Of a stretch of 64,000 bases of DNA, positions 56,960-64,000 are shown in pieces (the stretch's first letter is position 1; each line of letters begins with the position of its first letter). Under the pieces are notes generated by a model that worked only from the letters and a program-made list of their open reading frames with translations, was not told where the DNA came from and did no database searches. The DNA comes from an uncultured Bacteroidales bacterium (GTDB taxonomy: Bacteria; Bacteroidota; Bacteroidia; Bacteroidales; Muribaculaceae), in NCBI GenBank assembly GCA_900544535.1, contig UQVH01000005.1:1-64000 (forward strand). The letters run 5' to 3'. Position numbers and translations under genes: made by a program.

Positions 56960-59140
56960 TTATTCCTGACGGAAGCCGTAGCCGTTGGTGATTCCGGAGT
57001 TCAGCAGATCCTGATAGCGGAACGGGCGGACGGTTACAGGCGACTTGCGGGCCTGATAGTCGGCGTCGGTGATACCGGCCAGTACCTTGTAGGCGTGTGT
57101 CTGCCAGTTCTTGTCATCCTTGATGAGGTCTATACCCCAGGGTGTCTGCACATATCCGTCAGCCTCCCAGGCCTGTGCCTGTGCCGATCCGGGAGCCACG
57201 TATTCAAACAGGCCCTTGATGGCCACATTGGTGGCGTTGTGCCCGAATGTCTTGTAGCCGAACGAGCTCAGAACGCCATCCCAGTCGTCATGCACGCCGC
57301 GCCATCCCGGATAGAGCACCGGATCTGATTCCTGGCCTTCGGGAGTCCCGGCGGTCAGGCGGTAGCCGTTGAGGATTTTGCTGTCGACATTCTTCACCCA
57401 TACATATGCGGGAAGCATGTTGCCGTTCTCGAACTGTGCATAGCCCTTGTCGCGGATGTCCTCAAGCACTTTGGTCATGTCGCGGCGGTTGTTGACGGCA
57501 GCTTCGGGAAGAAGGCCGGTGCGGATGAGGTCGAAACGGCGCACGCCTTCGCCCACGAATTCCAGTGCGCGTTCCTTGATGACGGCCTTATAGAGGGCAC
57601 TCCAGTCGGTCGACGAGAATTCCGCTCCGCAGGCTGCGATCCAGCTGTCGAGTTTGGAGTCGACACCGCCGGGGAAGTTGCGGTTGTGTACACGAGCGAG
57701 ATATGTCTTGGCCGGACCCTCCTGACCGAGGGCCGCATAGACTTCAGCAAGCATCAGATAGACGTCCGACATGCGCATGTAGCTGACATTGATCGCAGAA
57801 TTGCCGTAGGTCGCGGTGTCGGGCTTTTTCATTCGGTTCCAGTCCCACTTGTTGCAGGTGATGCCGACTTTGCCCCAGTTGGCTATGTCGAGCGAGAGCA
57901 GGAACTCGCGGCCGTTGCCGTCGGAGCCGGTCACACAGCACGATGCGTCGCGGCGGGCGTCTTTCGGATCGAACCATCCGTAGTAAACATGGGGCTGGAT
58001 GCGGTTCTGGCCGCAGCCAACACAGGGTGCGCCGTAGTTGCCGCCGGTCGACGCGCGTCCGATGTAACCCGGACGGTCTGCGCCGCCGTTATACATGAAC
58101 GGGATCTCATAGACGCTCTCGTCGGCGAGGTCGATCGAATTGTCCTTGTGCATCTGGTTGAACACATACTGATAGGGGCTGTTGAAGAGACGGCCCTGTG
58201 CGTCTGTTCCGCGCGGGTCGGTCAGATGGAACTGGATCGAACCCGGCTGCTGCACACAGGCTTCGAGATAAGGCAGAGCGTCCTGGAGCACTGCGCGCCA
58301 GTCGGCGCGGCGTCCGTAGATAGCCTTTGTCTGCGGATCTTCAACGCAGAGATCGTCAAACGAGAGCGCGTCGCCCTTGCCGTCGGTGTAAAATCCGGCC
58401 GCAAGGTCGGTGCGGCGGGTGCAGTAACCGGCATTGAAGAGCGCGATGCGGCCGATCAGACCCTGAACATAGTTGCGGTTCATGACATCGGCACGGACTC
58501 CGTTCTCACCGGCGCGATACATGTGAGGCTCCACTTCCTTGAGTTTCTCGATGCAGAGGTCATAGATCGCGAAACGCGATTTCAGACCTTCGGCGCTCTC
58601 GCCGGCATGTTCCACGAAAGGCACGTCGCCATAGTAGCGGCAGAGCTCGAAATAGCAGGTCGATCTGAGAGCCACGGCCTGACCGTAGATGTCGGCCAGG
58701 GCATTGGGTTCGCCTTTCATCAGCGATCCGAAGTTTTCAAGCGACTCGAAGCTGTCGATCAGCGCGTTGCACACGCCGATTGTCTTGTAGAGGTCGCCGA
58801 ACACTTCCCAGCCCTGGAGGCCGTTGATATTGATGGCCGAAGTGCCTGTCGGATAGAAACCTTTCTCCAGCTGGCCTGCGTCGCCGTCCTGATAGCTGTC
58901 CTGAAGGCCTTCCATGTCCGAACCCCAGATCGGACTCCAGTAGATTCCGACAGAGTGGATGTTGCGGTTGGCGCGCAGAAGCTCATAGCCATAATTGAGG
59001 GCGCCGCGTGCCGACTCCTCGCTTGAAAATACGAACTCGCGGTCAGAGATACTCGGCGAGTTGGTGTCGAGGTAGTCCTCGCAACCCGTCGCGCCGAGCG
59101 CGAGGGCCGATACGAGTGCTATATTTATAATCTTGTTCAT
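56960..59140 (-). CDS. SusD-like nutrient-binding outer membrane lipoprotein
   Basis: 726 aa. Signal and lipobox are at the start (NIALVSALALGATGC). SusD/RagB features include YLDTNSPSISDREFVFSSEE, the TPR-like helices and the C-terminal MSDVYLMLAEVYAALGQEGP, then RRFDLIRTG. It caps the SusC channel and binds glycan. The protein is longer than typical (about 550-650 aa). Binding substrate is inferred to be pectin fragments from the adjacent methylesterase. Confidence 0.93.
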   Translation of the reverse strand: MNKIINIALVSALALGATGCEDYLDTNSPSISDREFVFSSEESARGALNYGYELLRANRNIHSVGIYWSPIWGSDMEGLQDSYQDGDAGQLEKGFYPTGTSAININGLQGWEVFGDLYKTIGVCNALIDSFESLENFGSLMKGEPNALADIYGQAVALRSTCYFELCRYYGDVPFVEHAGESAEGLKSRFAIYDLCIEKLKEVEPHMYRAGENGVRADVMNRNYVQGLIGRIALFNAGYCTRRTDLAAGFYTDGKGDALSFDDLCVEDPQTKAIYGRRADWRAVLQDALPYLEACVQQPGSIQFHLTDPRGTDAQGRLFNSPYQYVFNQMHKDNSIDLADESVYEIPFMYNGGADRPGYIGRASTGGNYGAPCVGCGQNRIQPHVYYGWFDPKDARRDASCCVTGSDGNGREFLLSLDIANWGKVGITCNKWDWNRMKKPDTATYGNSAINVSYMRMSDVYLMLAEVYAALGQEGPAKTYLARVHNRNFPGGVDSKLDSWIAACGAEFSSTDWSALYKAVIKERALEFVGEGVRRFDLIRTGLLPEAAVNNRRDMTKVLEDIRDKGYAQFENGNMLPAYVWVKNVDSKILNGYRLTAGTPEGQESDPVLYPGWRGVHDDWDGVLSSFGYKTFGHNATNVAIKGLFEYVAPGSAQAQAWEADGYVQTPWGIDLIKDDKNWQTHAYKVLAGITDADYQARKSPVTVRPFRYQDLLNSGITNGYGFRQE

Positions 59141-59168
59141 TATGGTATCAATTTTAAGAGGTTGTGGA

Positions 59169-62100
59169 TTAGAATGACAGTGAGGCGCCGATTGTCCATG
59201 TGCGGGCGCGGGGATAGGTGCCGTAGTCCATGTTGAACATCGGGAAGTTGCGGATGTTGCTGCCGAAGCCCACGGTGCCTGCCGTGTTGGTGTTTACCTC
59301 AGGATCGAGACCCTTGTAGCCGGTGATGGTGAAGAGGTTGCCGGCAGTCACGTAGAGACGGAAGTTTGAGATGTGGGCCTTCTTGGTGAGCTGCTGAGGC
59401 AATGTATAGCCGAGTGTGAGGGTCTGGAGACGCAGATATGAGCCGTCTTCAAGGAATTCCGACGATACGATGCCGCTCTGGTGGTAGGGAAGCGCCGATT
59501 TGGCGTGACGGTTGAGGGCCTTGAGTGCGTCGGGGTCAGTAACAGCGTAGAGGTCGCCGGCGCTGTTGACGTCATATACTCTATAAGAGTCGGCGCGGCG
59601 CGCGCTGTACTGGCGGGTGATGCCGACATATTCGTTGCCCGATGCGTCCATCATGGCGTTGGCGTTGTAGACCTTGCCTCCGTATGTCCAGTTGAAGTTT
59701 GCCGAGAGATCCCAGCCCTTGTAGCCGAAGTCGAGATGGAAGCTGCCGGTATGGCGCGGACGTACTTCGCCGAGGTTCACGGCGTCAGTGGCGGAAATCT
59801 TGTGGTCACCGTCCTGATCCTCGAATTTCGGAGCGCCGGGGAAGGCAACCTGACCGGAAGGGAGATTGAACGGATGCATGTAGGTGGCAGTGATGTCCTT
59901 TGTCAGGTCGTCTACGCCGTCTTTAAGCGTATAGACACCGTTGGCATAGTTGAAGTCGTCTGTTGTGTAGAAGCCTTTGGCCTTGTAGCCGCGCACGAGT
60001 CCGATGGGTTTGTCGACTGCGAGCATCCAGTCCATCGCGGGAGTCTGGGCCGACGATCCCCAGTAGGATGAGTAGATGTACTGGTCGGCGTTCTGCATCT
60101 TGTCGAGGTTGTTGCGGTTGTAGTTGTAGATGGCACCCGCGCTGAAACGGAAGTCCTTGTTGCGGTAGATCTCGGCGTTGACCGAAATTTCGATACCGCG
60201 GTTGGAGATCTGGCCGAAGTTCTGATACTGGTGTGAGTAGCCGGATGTGTTGTCGACGGGCACGAGCATCAGAAGGTCTTTGGTGGTATTCCAGTAAAGC
60301 TCGACAGATCCGTTGATGCGGCTGTTGAGGAAGCCGAAGTCAACGCCTAAGTTGCGCGAGATTGTGGTCTCCCATTTCAGGTCCGGATTAGCTTTCAGAC
60401 CGTCAGGCTTGTAGAAGGGATCGAACTCGCCGTTGATCGGGAGCTTGGTGTTTGTTGAACTTGACCAGGTTTCGCGCCAGAGATTGGAGTTGATGTTGTC
60501 GCTTCCCGATTCGCCCCATGACAGACGCAGCTTGAGGTTCGACAGCCAGTCGCGGGTGTCCTCCATGAAGCTTTCCTCCGAGATGCGCCAGCCTGCGGCC
60601 ACGGCGGGGAAGTAGCCCCAGCGGTTGTTGGGCGCGAACTTCGACGAACCGTCGGCGCGGAACGTGGCGGTGAAGAGATAGCGGTCCATCAGCGTGTAGT
60701 TCAGACGGCCGAACCATGAAACCGTACGGTCGGGCACTCCGAATGTGTTGTAGAACGAGCTGTTGTAGGTGGCGGTGTGCATCATTGCGATGGCATGTTT
60801 GTAGTCGAAGGTGTCGGGATAGCCGCGGCCTTCGGCGTAGGTCGATTCGCTCTCGCTTCTGAGAAGCTCGTAACCGGCGAGGATGTTGAACGAGTGGATG
60901 TCCTTCACGTCAAACATATAGTTGGCGGTGGTGACCCAGCGCATACCCTTCGAGGTGCCGCGGGTGATGTTGGCGCGCTTGTCGCCGTTGGTGTAGCCGT
61001 CCTCGTAGTAGGTGTTCTTTGACGAACCGCGTGTCATGGCGATTTCCGAACGGGCCGTCAGGCCGGGGATGATCTCCCAGGTGAGGGCGGCATTGCCGCG
61101 GAAGTTGCGGTTGTGGTTCTCGGCGGTGATATCGTTGATGAGGTCAACAGGATTGTGGGAATCGTCGATGTTCTGCACACCGAAGCTGAAACCAGAGCTG
61201 ACATCGGTGTAAGGGATGCCGCCGAGGGGTTCGTCGATCGGCTTGTAGTGGTAAGCACCGGCGGTGTAGCGGGCGCCTGCGCCGTTGAGAGTCGATTCGT
61301 CATAGCGGGCCTCGGCGTTGAACGTGAGGTTGCTGAAAATCTTCTGCTGCACTTTCAGAGAGGTGGTGAAGCGGTTGTAGTCCGAGTTGATGCGGATGCC
61401 TTCGTCGTCGATATAGCCGATATTGAACGACATCTTAGTATTCTCCGATCCGCCGCTGATGTTCAGGTTGTGGTTGTGGGTGAAACCTGTGCGGAGGATG
61501 TCGTCGTCATACTGATGTGCCTTCACTCCTGCATAGTCGGCATAGTGGTTGCCGTATTTAGATCCGAGGCCGAAATATTTCTCAACGGCGTCCTGATGGC
61601 CGCTGCCGCGCGAAGCGGCATAGCTCCAGGTGTCGAGCACATATTCCTGTGCCGAAAGCACATCCTGCTTCTTGGCGGCATTCTTGAACTGCACATAGCC
61701 TTCGTAAGTCACTTTGGCTTTGCCGCTCTGACCGCTCTTGGTGGTCACGAGGATTACACCGTTGGCACCGCGCGCACCATAGATCGCTGTCGAGGCCGCG
61801 TCTTTCAGCACGTCGATCGACTCGATTTCCGAAGCGGCGATATTGTTGATGTTGCTCACGGGGAAGCCGTCGACCACATAGAGAGGCTCGTTGCTCTGGG
61901 TGATCGAGCCGCCGCCGCGCACACGCACTGACACCGTGGCGCCCGGACGACCGTCCTGAGTCACCACATTCACACCGGGCAGACGGCCCTGCAATGCCTG
62001 AGTCACGTTTGAAACGGGATTGGCCACGAGATCCTCGCCTTTCACCGAAGCCACAGCTCCGGTCAGATCCTTGCGGCGCATCGTGCCGTAGCCGATGACG

Positions 62101-62432
62101 ACGACCTCCTCAAGATTCTGGAGATCCTCGTTGAGAGTCACGTCGAGGCGCGAGCGGCCGTCAACGCTTACTTCCTGGGGCGTGAAGCCGGTGTAGGTGA
62201 ACACCAGTGTGCCGTTGCCGGGAAGTTTGATCGAGTAATTGCCGTCGATGTCGGTCACGACACCGTTGGTCGGATTGCCTTTTTCAGTCACTACGACTCC
62301 GGCAAGCGGTTCTTGCGACGGGTCGGTCACTGTTCCTGTCACGGTGCCGCTCTGGGCGTAGACGCCCGTCGTCAACAGCATCGCCATGACCAGACAGAAC
62401 AGTCGGATAATGGTTTTCTGATTGGTTCTCAT
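59169..62432 (-). CDS. SusC-like TonB-dependent outer membrane transporter
   Basis: 1087 aa. Signal peptide (MAMLLTTGVYAQ), a CarboxypepD_reg-like domain (GTVTGTVTDPSQEPLAGVVV, residues 29-115), the TonB plug (SVKGEDLVANPVSNVTQALQ and GRLPGVNVVTQDGRPGATVS), then a 22-strand barrel ending SLSF. The signature GANGVILVTTKSG is present. It imports oligosaccharides together with SusD, which follows 28 nt downstream. Confidence 0.97.
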   Translation of the reverse strand: MRTNQKTIIRLFCLVMAMLLTTGVYAQSGTVTGTVTDPSQEPLAGVVVTEKGNPTNGVVTDIDGNYSIKLPGNGTLVFTYTGFTPQEVSVDGRSRLDVTLNEDLQNLEEVVVIGYGTMRRKDLTGAVASVKGEDLVANPVSNVTQALQGRLPGVNVVTQDGRPGATVSVRVRGGGSITQSNEPLYVVDGFPVSNINNIAASEIESIDVLKDAASTAIYGARGANGVILVTTKSGQSGKAKVTYEGYVQFKNAAKKQDVLSAQEYVLDTWSYAASRGSGHQDAVEKYFGLGSKYGNHYADYAGVKAHQYDDDILRTGFTHNHNLNISGGSENTKMSFNIGYIDDEGIRINSDYNRFTTSLKVQQKIFSNLTFNAEARYDESTLNGAGARYTAGAYHYKPIDEPLGGIPYTDVSSGFSFGVQNIDDSHNPVDLINDITAENHNRNFRGNAALTWEIIPGLTARSEIAMTRGSSKNTYYEDGYTNGDKRANITRGTSKGMRWVTTANYMFDVKDIHSFNILAGYELLRSESESTYAEGRGYPDTFDYKHAIAMMHTATYNSSFYNTFGVPDRTVSWFGRLNYTLMDRYLFTATFRADGSSKFAPNNRWGYFPAVAAGWRISEESFMEDTRDWLSNLKLRLSWGESGSDNINSNLWRETWSSSTNTKLPINGEFDPFYKPDGLKANPDLKWETTISRNLGVDFGFLNSRINGSVELYWNTTKDLLMLVPVDNTSGYSHQYQNFGQISNRGIEISVNAEIYRNKDFRFSAGAIYNYNRNNLDKMQNADQYIYSSYWGSSAQTPAMDWMLAVDKPIGLVRGYKAKGFYTTDDFNYANGVYTLKDGVDDLTKDITATYMHPFNLPSGQVAFPGAPKFEDQDGDHKISATDAVNLGEVRPRHTGSFHLDFGYKGWDLSANFNWTYGGKVYNANAMMDASGNEYVGITRQYSARRADSYRVYDVNSAGDLYAVTDPDALKALNRHAKSALPYHQSGIVSSEFLEDGSYLRLQTLTLGYTLPQQLTKKAHISNFRLYVTAGNLFTITGYKGLDPEVNTNTAGTVGFGSNIRNFPMFNMDYGTYPRARTWTIGASLSF

Positions 62433-62474
62433 ACTAAAAAACGGTTATTAGAATAAGGAATTGTGTTTGATTTT

Positions 62475-63770
62475 TCAGACGGCGCCGAGTGAGCCGTAGG
62501 CATTGACGGCGCGCACCTTGACCTCACCTTTGGGGTCGGCGGCGAGCGTGCAGCGGTTGCCCACGGTGAGCACGGCCACCTCTTCACCGTCAAGCACCAC
62601 ATAGCCGCGGGCTCCATCGACAGGTTCCCACTTCACCGTGCGGCTGTCGACCGTCACTTTTGCGGGAGCGGGCAGAGTGGCCATCATCGCACGCGGGTCC
62701 CAGCCGTTGTTGCCGGGAATCATATTCTCGTAGGTCAGACCTGCGGCTTCCTCAGCCGAGATCGACGTGCGCGATGTGCCGCTCTTCTTCTCCCCCTCGC
62801 GGGTGGTATAGTTGTAGAGAGTCTTGCGTCCGCTCAGGTCCACTTCGTTGCCGTCGATGTCGCGGCTGCCGTATTCGGCGAAGATACCGGGGGCGGTGCC
62901 CATGTCAGTCCAGCCTTCGGCCGATACGGGAATGCGCATCGTCGTATTGACATAGCGGGCCTGCGGACTGTTGTGCCAGGGGCGTCCGAGACAGAGCTTG
63001 CCGTCGGCGGCGCTCTCGTTGCCGTCGACCACACAGTCGCGGATCACATAGCCGTATTTTGCGGCCGTGTGGCAGGGCGCCACGATCACCGATCCGCTGC
63101 GCACATTATAGAAGGTACTGTTTTCCACAAGGACATCGCCGCCGCCGTAGAAGTAGTCGATCGCGCCCTCGATCCGGCAGTTCTTCACGTAGTGGCGGTC
63201 CTCATCTTTCACGGTGGTCATCCAGGTGTCCTGGAAAGAGCGGAAAATGCAGTTATTGAACGCGGCGCAGTCGGCATGGCTCTTCATCGCCAGTGCCTGC
63301 GGGCCGTCCTGGGCCTCCACGCCGTAATCGTTGACATAAGATATGTTTTCCGTATAGAAATGCGGTGCCTTCACAGTCACCACGGCACCTTCGAGTCCGT
63401 GCATGGCCGATGCGGGATTGTGGACCGAGTATTTCCAGAATTCCTCGGTCTCGTCCTCAGGCTTGGCGCCGACATTGAGTTTCAGGTGGATGATGGTCTG
63501 CTCCTTGTTCTGCCCTATCAGATGGATGTAGGGCTTGGTTTCGGGAACGACCACCTGCTCTTCATACGAGCCGTTTTTCACGAATATGAGCCACGGGGCC
63601 GTCAGGCTGTCCGGAGCTGCCGCGATGGCCGCCTGCACTGTGGTGTAGTCGCCGGAACCGTCCTGCGCCACAACCGCATCGAAAGGCGAGCCTTCAGGCT
63701 GACGCGCGCAGCCGCAGGCAAGAGCGAGAACGCCTGAAACAAGAATGGTAGATTTAAGAATCGGATTCAT
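62475..63770 (-). CDS. Pectin methylesterase (CE8), lipoprotein
   Basis: 431 aa. Start at 63770 is chosen because MNPILKSTILVSGVLALACG, with C at residue 19 or 21, gives a lipoprotein signal. The CE8 beta-helix is visible: DGSGDYTTVQAAIAAAP, catalytic Asp regions SFQDTWMT (near 190) and GAIDYFYGGGDVLVENS (near 215), and LGRPWHNSPQARYVNT. The last 95 residues form a small Fn3-like domain (KVTVDSRTVKWEPVDGARGY). It demethylates pectin before it is taken up by SusCD. Confidence 0.93.
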   Translation of the reverse strand: MNPILKSTILVSGVLALACGCARQPEGSPFDAVVAQDGSGDYTTVQAAIAAAPDSLTAPWLIFVKNGSYEEQVVVPETKPYIHLIGQNKEQTIIHLKLNVGAKPEDETEEFWKYSVHNPASAMHGLEGAVVTVKAPHFYTENISYVNDYGVEAQDGPQALAMKSHADCAAFNNCIFRSFQDTWMTTVKDEDRHYVKNCRIEGAIDYFYGGGDVLVENSTFYNVRSGSVIVAPCHTAAKYGYVIRDCVVDGNESAADGKLCLGRPWHNSPQARYVNTTMRIPVSAEGWTDMGTAPGIFAEYGSRDIDGNEVDLSGRKTLYNYTTREGEKKSGTSRTSISAEEAAGLTYENMIPGNNGWDPRAMMATLPAPAKVTVDSRTVKWEPVDGARGYVVLDGEEVAVLTVGNRCTLAADPKGEVKVRAVNAYGSLGAV

Positions 63771-63800
63771 ATTTTCAATGGTTTTGGATTTTCGGTCCCC

Positions 63801-63831
63801 CAAATTTACTATTGAATCCGACCCGCGCAAG
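63801..63831 (-). promoter_or_regulatory. Promoter of the pectin-type utilisation locus
   Basis: On the minus strand a -7 TAAATTTG (63801-63808) and CTTG (63828-63831, one base off TTTG) with 19 nt between. It points at the methylesterase gene and hence SusC and SusD. Confidence 0.6.
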
Positions 63832-63920
63832 TGTACTTTTCTACACTTTTATTAAACTTTTTGCCACCCGTCCCGCCAAAGGCAAAAATTTACAATCCAT
63901 ACCCTAAAAAGTGTAATTTT
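63831..63920. promoter_or_regulatory. Repeated AGTGTA/TACACT sites upstream of the locus
   Basis: GTGTACTTTTCTACACTTTT (63831-63850) and AAAAAGTGTAATTTT (63906-63920) share an AGTGTA core in both orientations and flank the region upstream of the -33 box. They are candidate binding sites for the AraC-family regulator encoded next to it; binding is inferred. Confidence 0.4.
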
Positions 63921-64000
63921 ACTGATTTTCAACTCCCTCCGCAACTCTTTGCGACTGCCACTCTTTGGGAGTCAGTCCGGTGACTGACTTGAATACGCGG
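63919..64000 (-). CDS. AraC-family regulator, C-terminal end (partial)
   Basis: Only the last 26 codons are in the window: RVFKSVTGLTPKEWQSQR and AEGVENQ. The pattern F.S.TGLTP.EW is the end of the second helix-turn-helix of AraC proteins. In Bacteroidales such a domain next to SusC/SusD usually belongs to a hybrid two-component system (HTCS) sensor, but the rest lies outside the window. Confidence 0.7.
   Translation of the reverse strand, partial: RVFKSVTGLTPKEWQSQRVAEGVENQ

Noticed and set aside
57686..59026. A 446-codon plus-strand open frame opposite the SusD-like gene
   Set aside because: It is a shadow of the minus-strand gene caused by G/C-biased third positions; the SusD protein is clearly real. 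The same applies to long frames opposite xylA, the arabinofuranosidase, the capsid gene and uxuA.

Overview
The window looks like a Bacteroidales chromosome, probably from the gut family Muribaculaceae (the family is an inference; the order is well supported). The evidence is Bacteroidetes-type promoters (-33 TTTG, about 20 nt, -7 TAnnTTTG) in front of rRNA, glmS and several phage genes, A/T-rich rather than Shine-Dalgarno leaders for most genes, a SusC/SusD polysaccharide utilisation locus, a Nudix-type sugar regulator and rubrerythrin.

Region 1 (1-3443) has the 5' end of a 16S rRNA gene leaving the window on the minus strand with two tandem promoters, then glmS and rubrerythrin.

Region 2 (about 3441-40125, about 36.7 kb) is an apparently complete Mu-like transposable prophage inserted at the rubrerythrin stop codon. 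It has repeated transposase-type end sites, a repressor and a divergent early operon (regulator, DDE transposase A, ATPase B, a second ATPase, GemA-like, DUF3164). A minus-strand module encodes packaging, head and baseplate hub/spike proteins. A plus-strand module encodes protease/scaffold, capsid, endolysin, spanins, sheath, tube, frameshifted chaperones, tape measure, baseplate and fibres. The plus late module ends in a diversity-generating retroelement (DGR): a 614-residue beta-helix-like fibre with a variable repeat, a downstream template repeat and a reverse transcriptase. Between template and variable repeat, 73 of 74 non-adenine positions match while 11 of 17 adenine positions differ. 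The right end carries a D12-class adenine methyltransferase, a probable structured small RNA, a Mor-like regulator and a thymidylate-synthase-like enzyme. An initiator-type tRNA gene lies between the divergent late modules, and two small genes with their own promoters sit against the local transcription direction.

Region 3 (40138-50051) is a minus-strand sugar catabolic cluster: Nudix regulator, xylulokinase, xylose isomerase, sugar/H+ symporter, GH51 arabinofuranosidase, KDPG aldolase, mannonate dehydratase and an SDR mannonate oxidoreductase. This set suits glucuronoarabinoxylan or pectin breakdown products.

Region 4 (50517-56740) has a highly expressed OmpA-type porin, an orphan SU10/DUF5309-type major capsid protein with a small proline-rich partner gene, three tandem FKBP-type prolyl isomerases and riboflavin synthase.

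Region 5 (56960-64000) is a small pectin-type utilisation locus on the minus strand (CE8 pectin methylesterase lipoprotein, SusC, SusD), followed by the C-terminus of an AraC-family regulator cut by the window edge.
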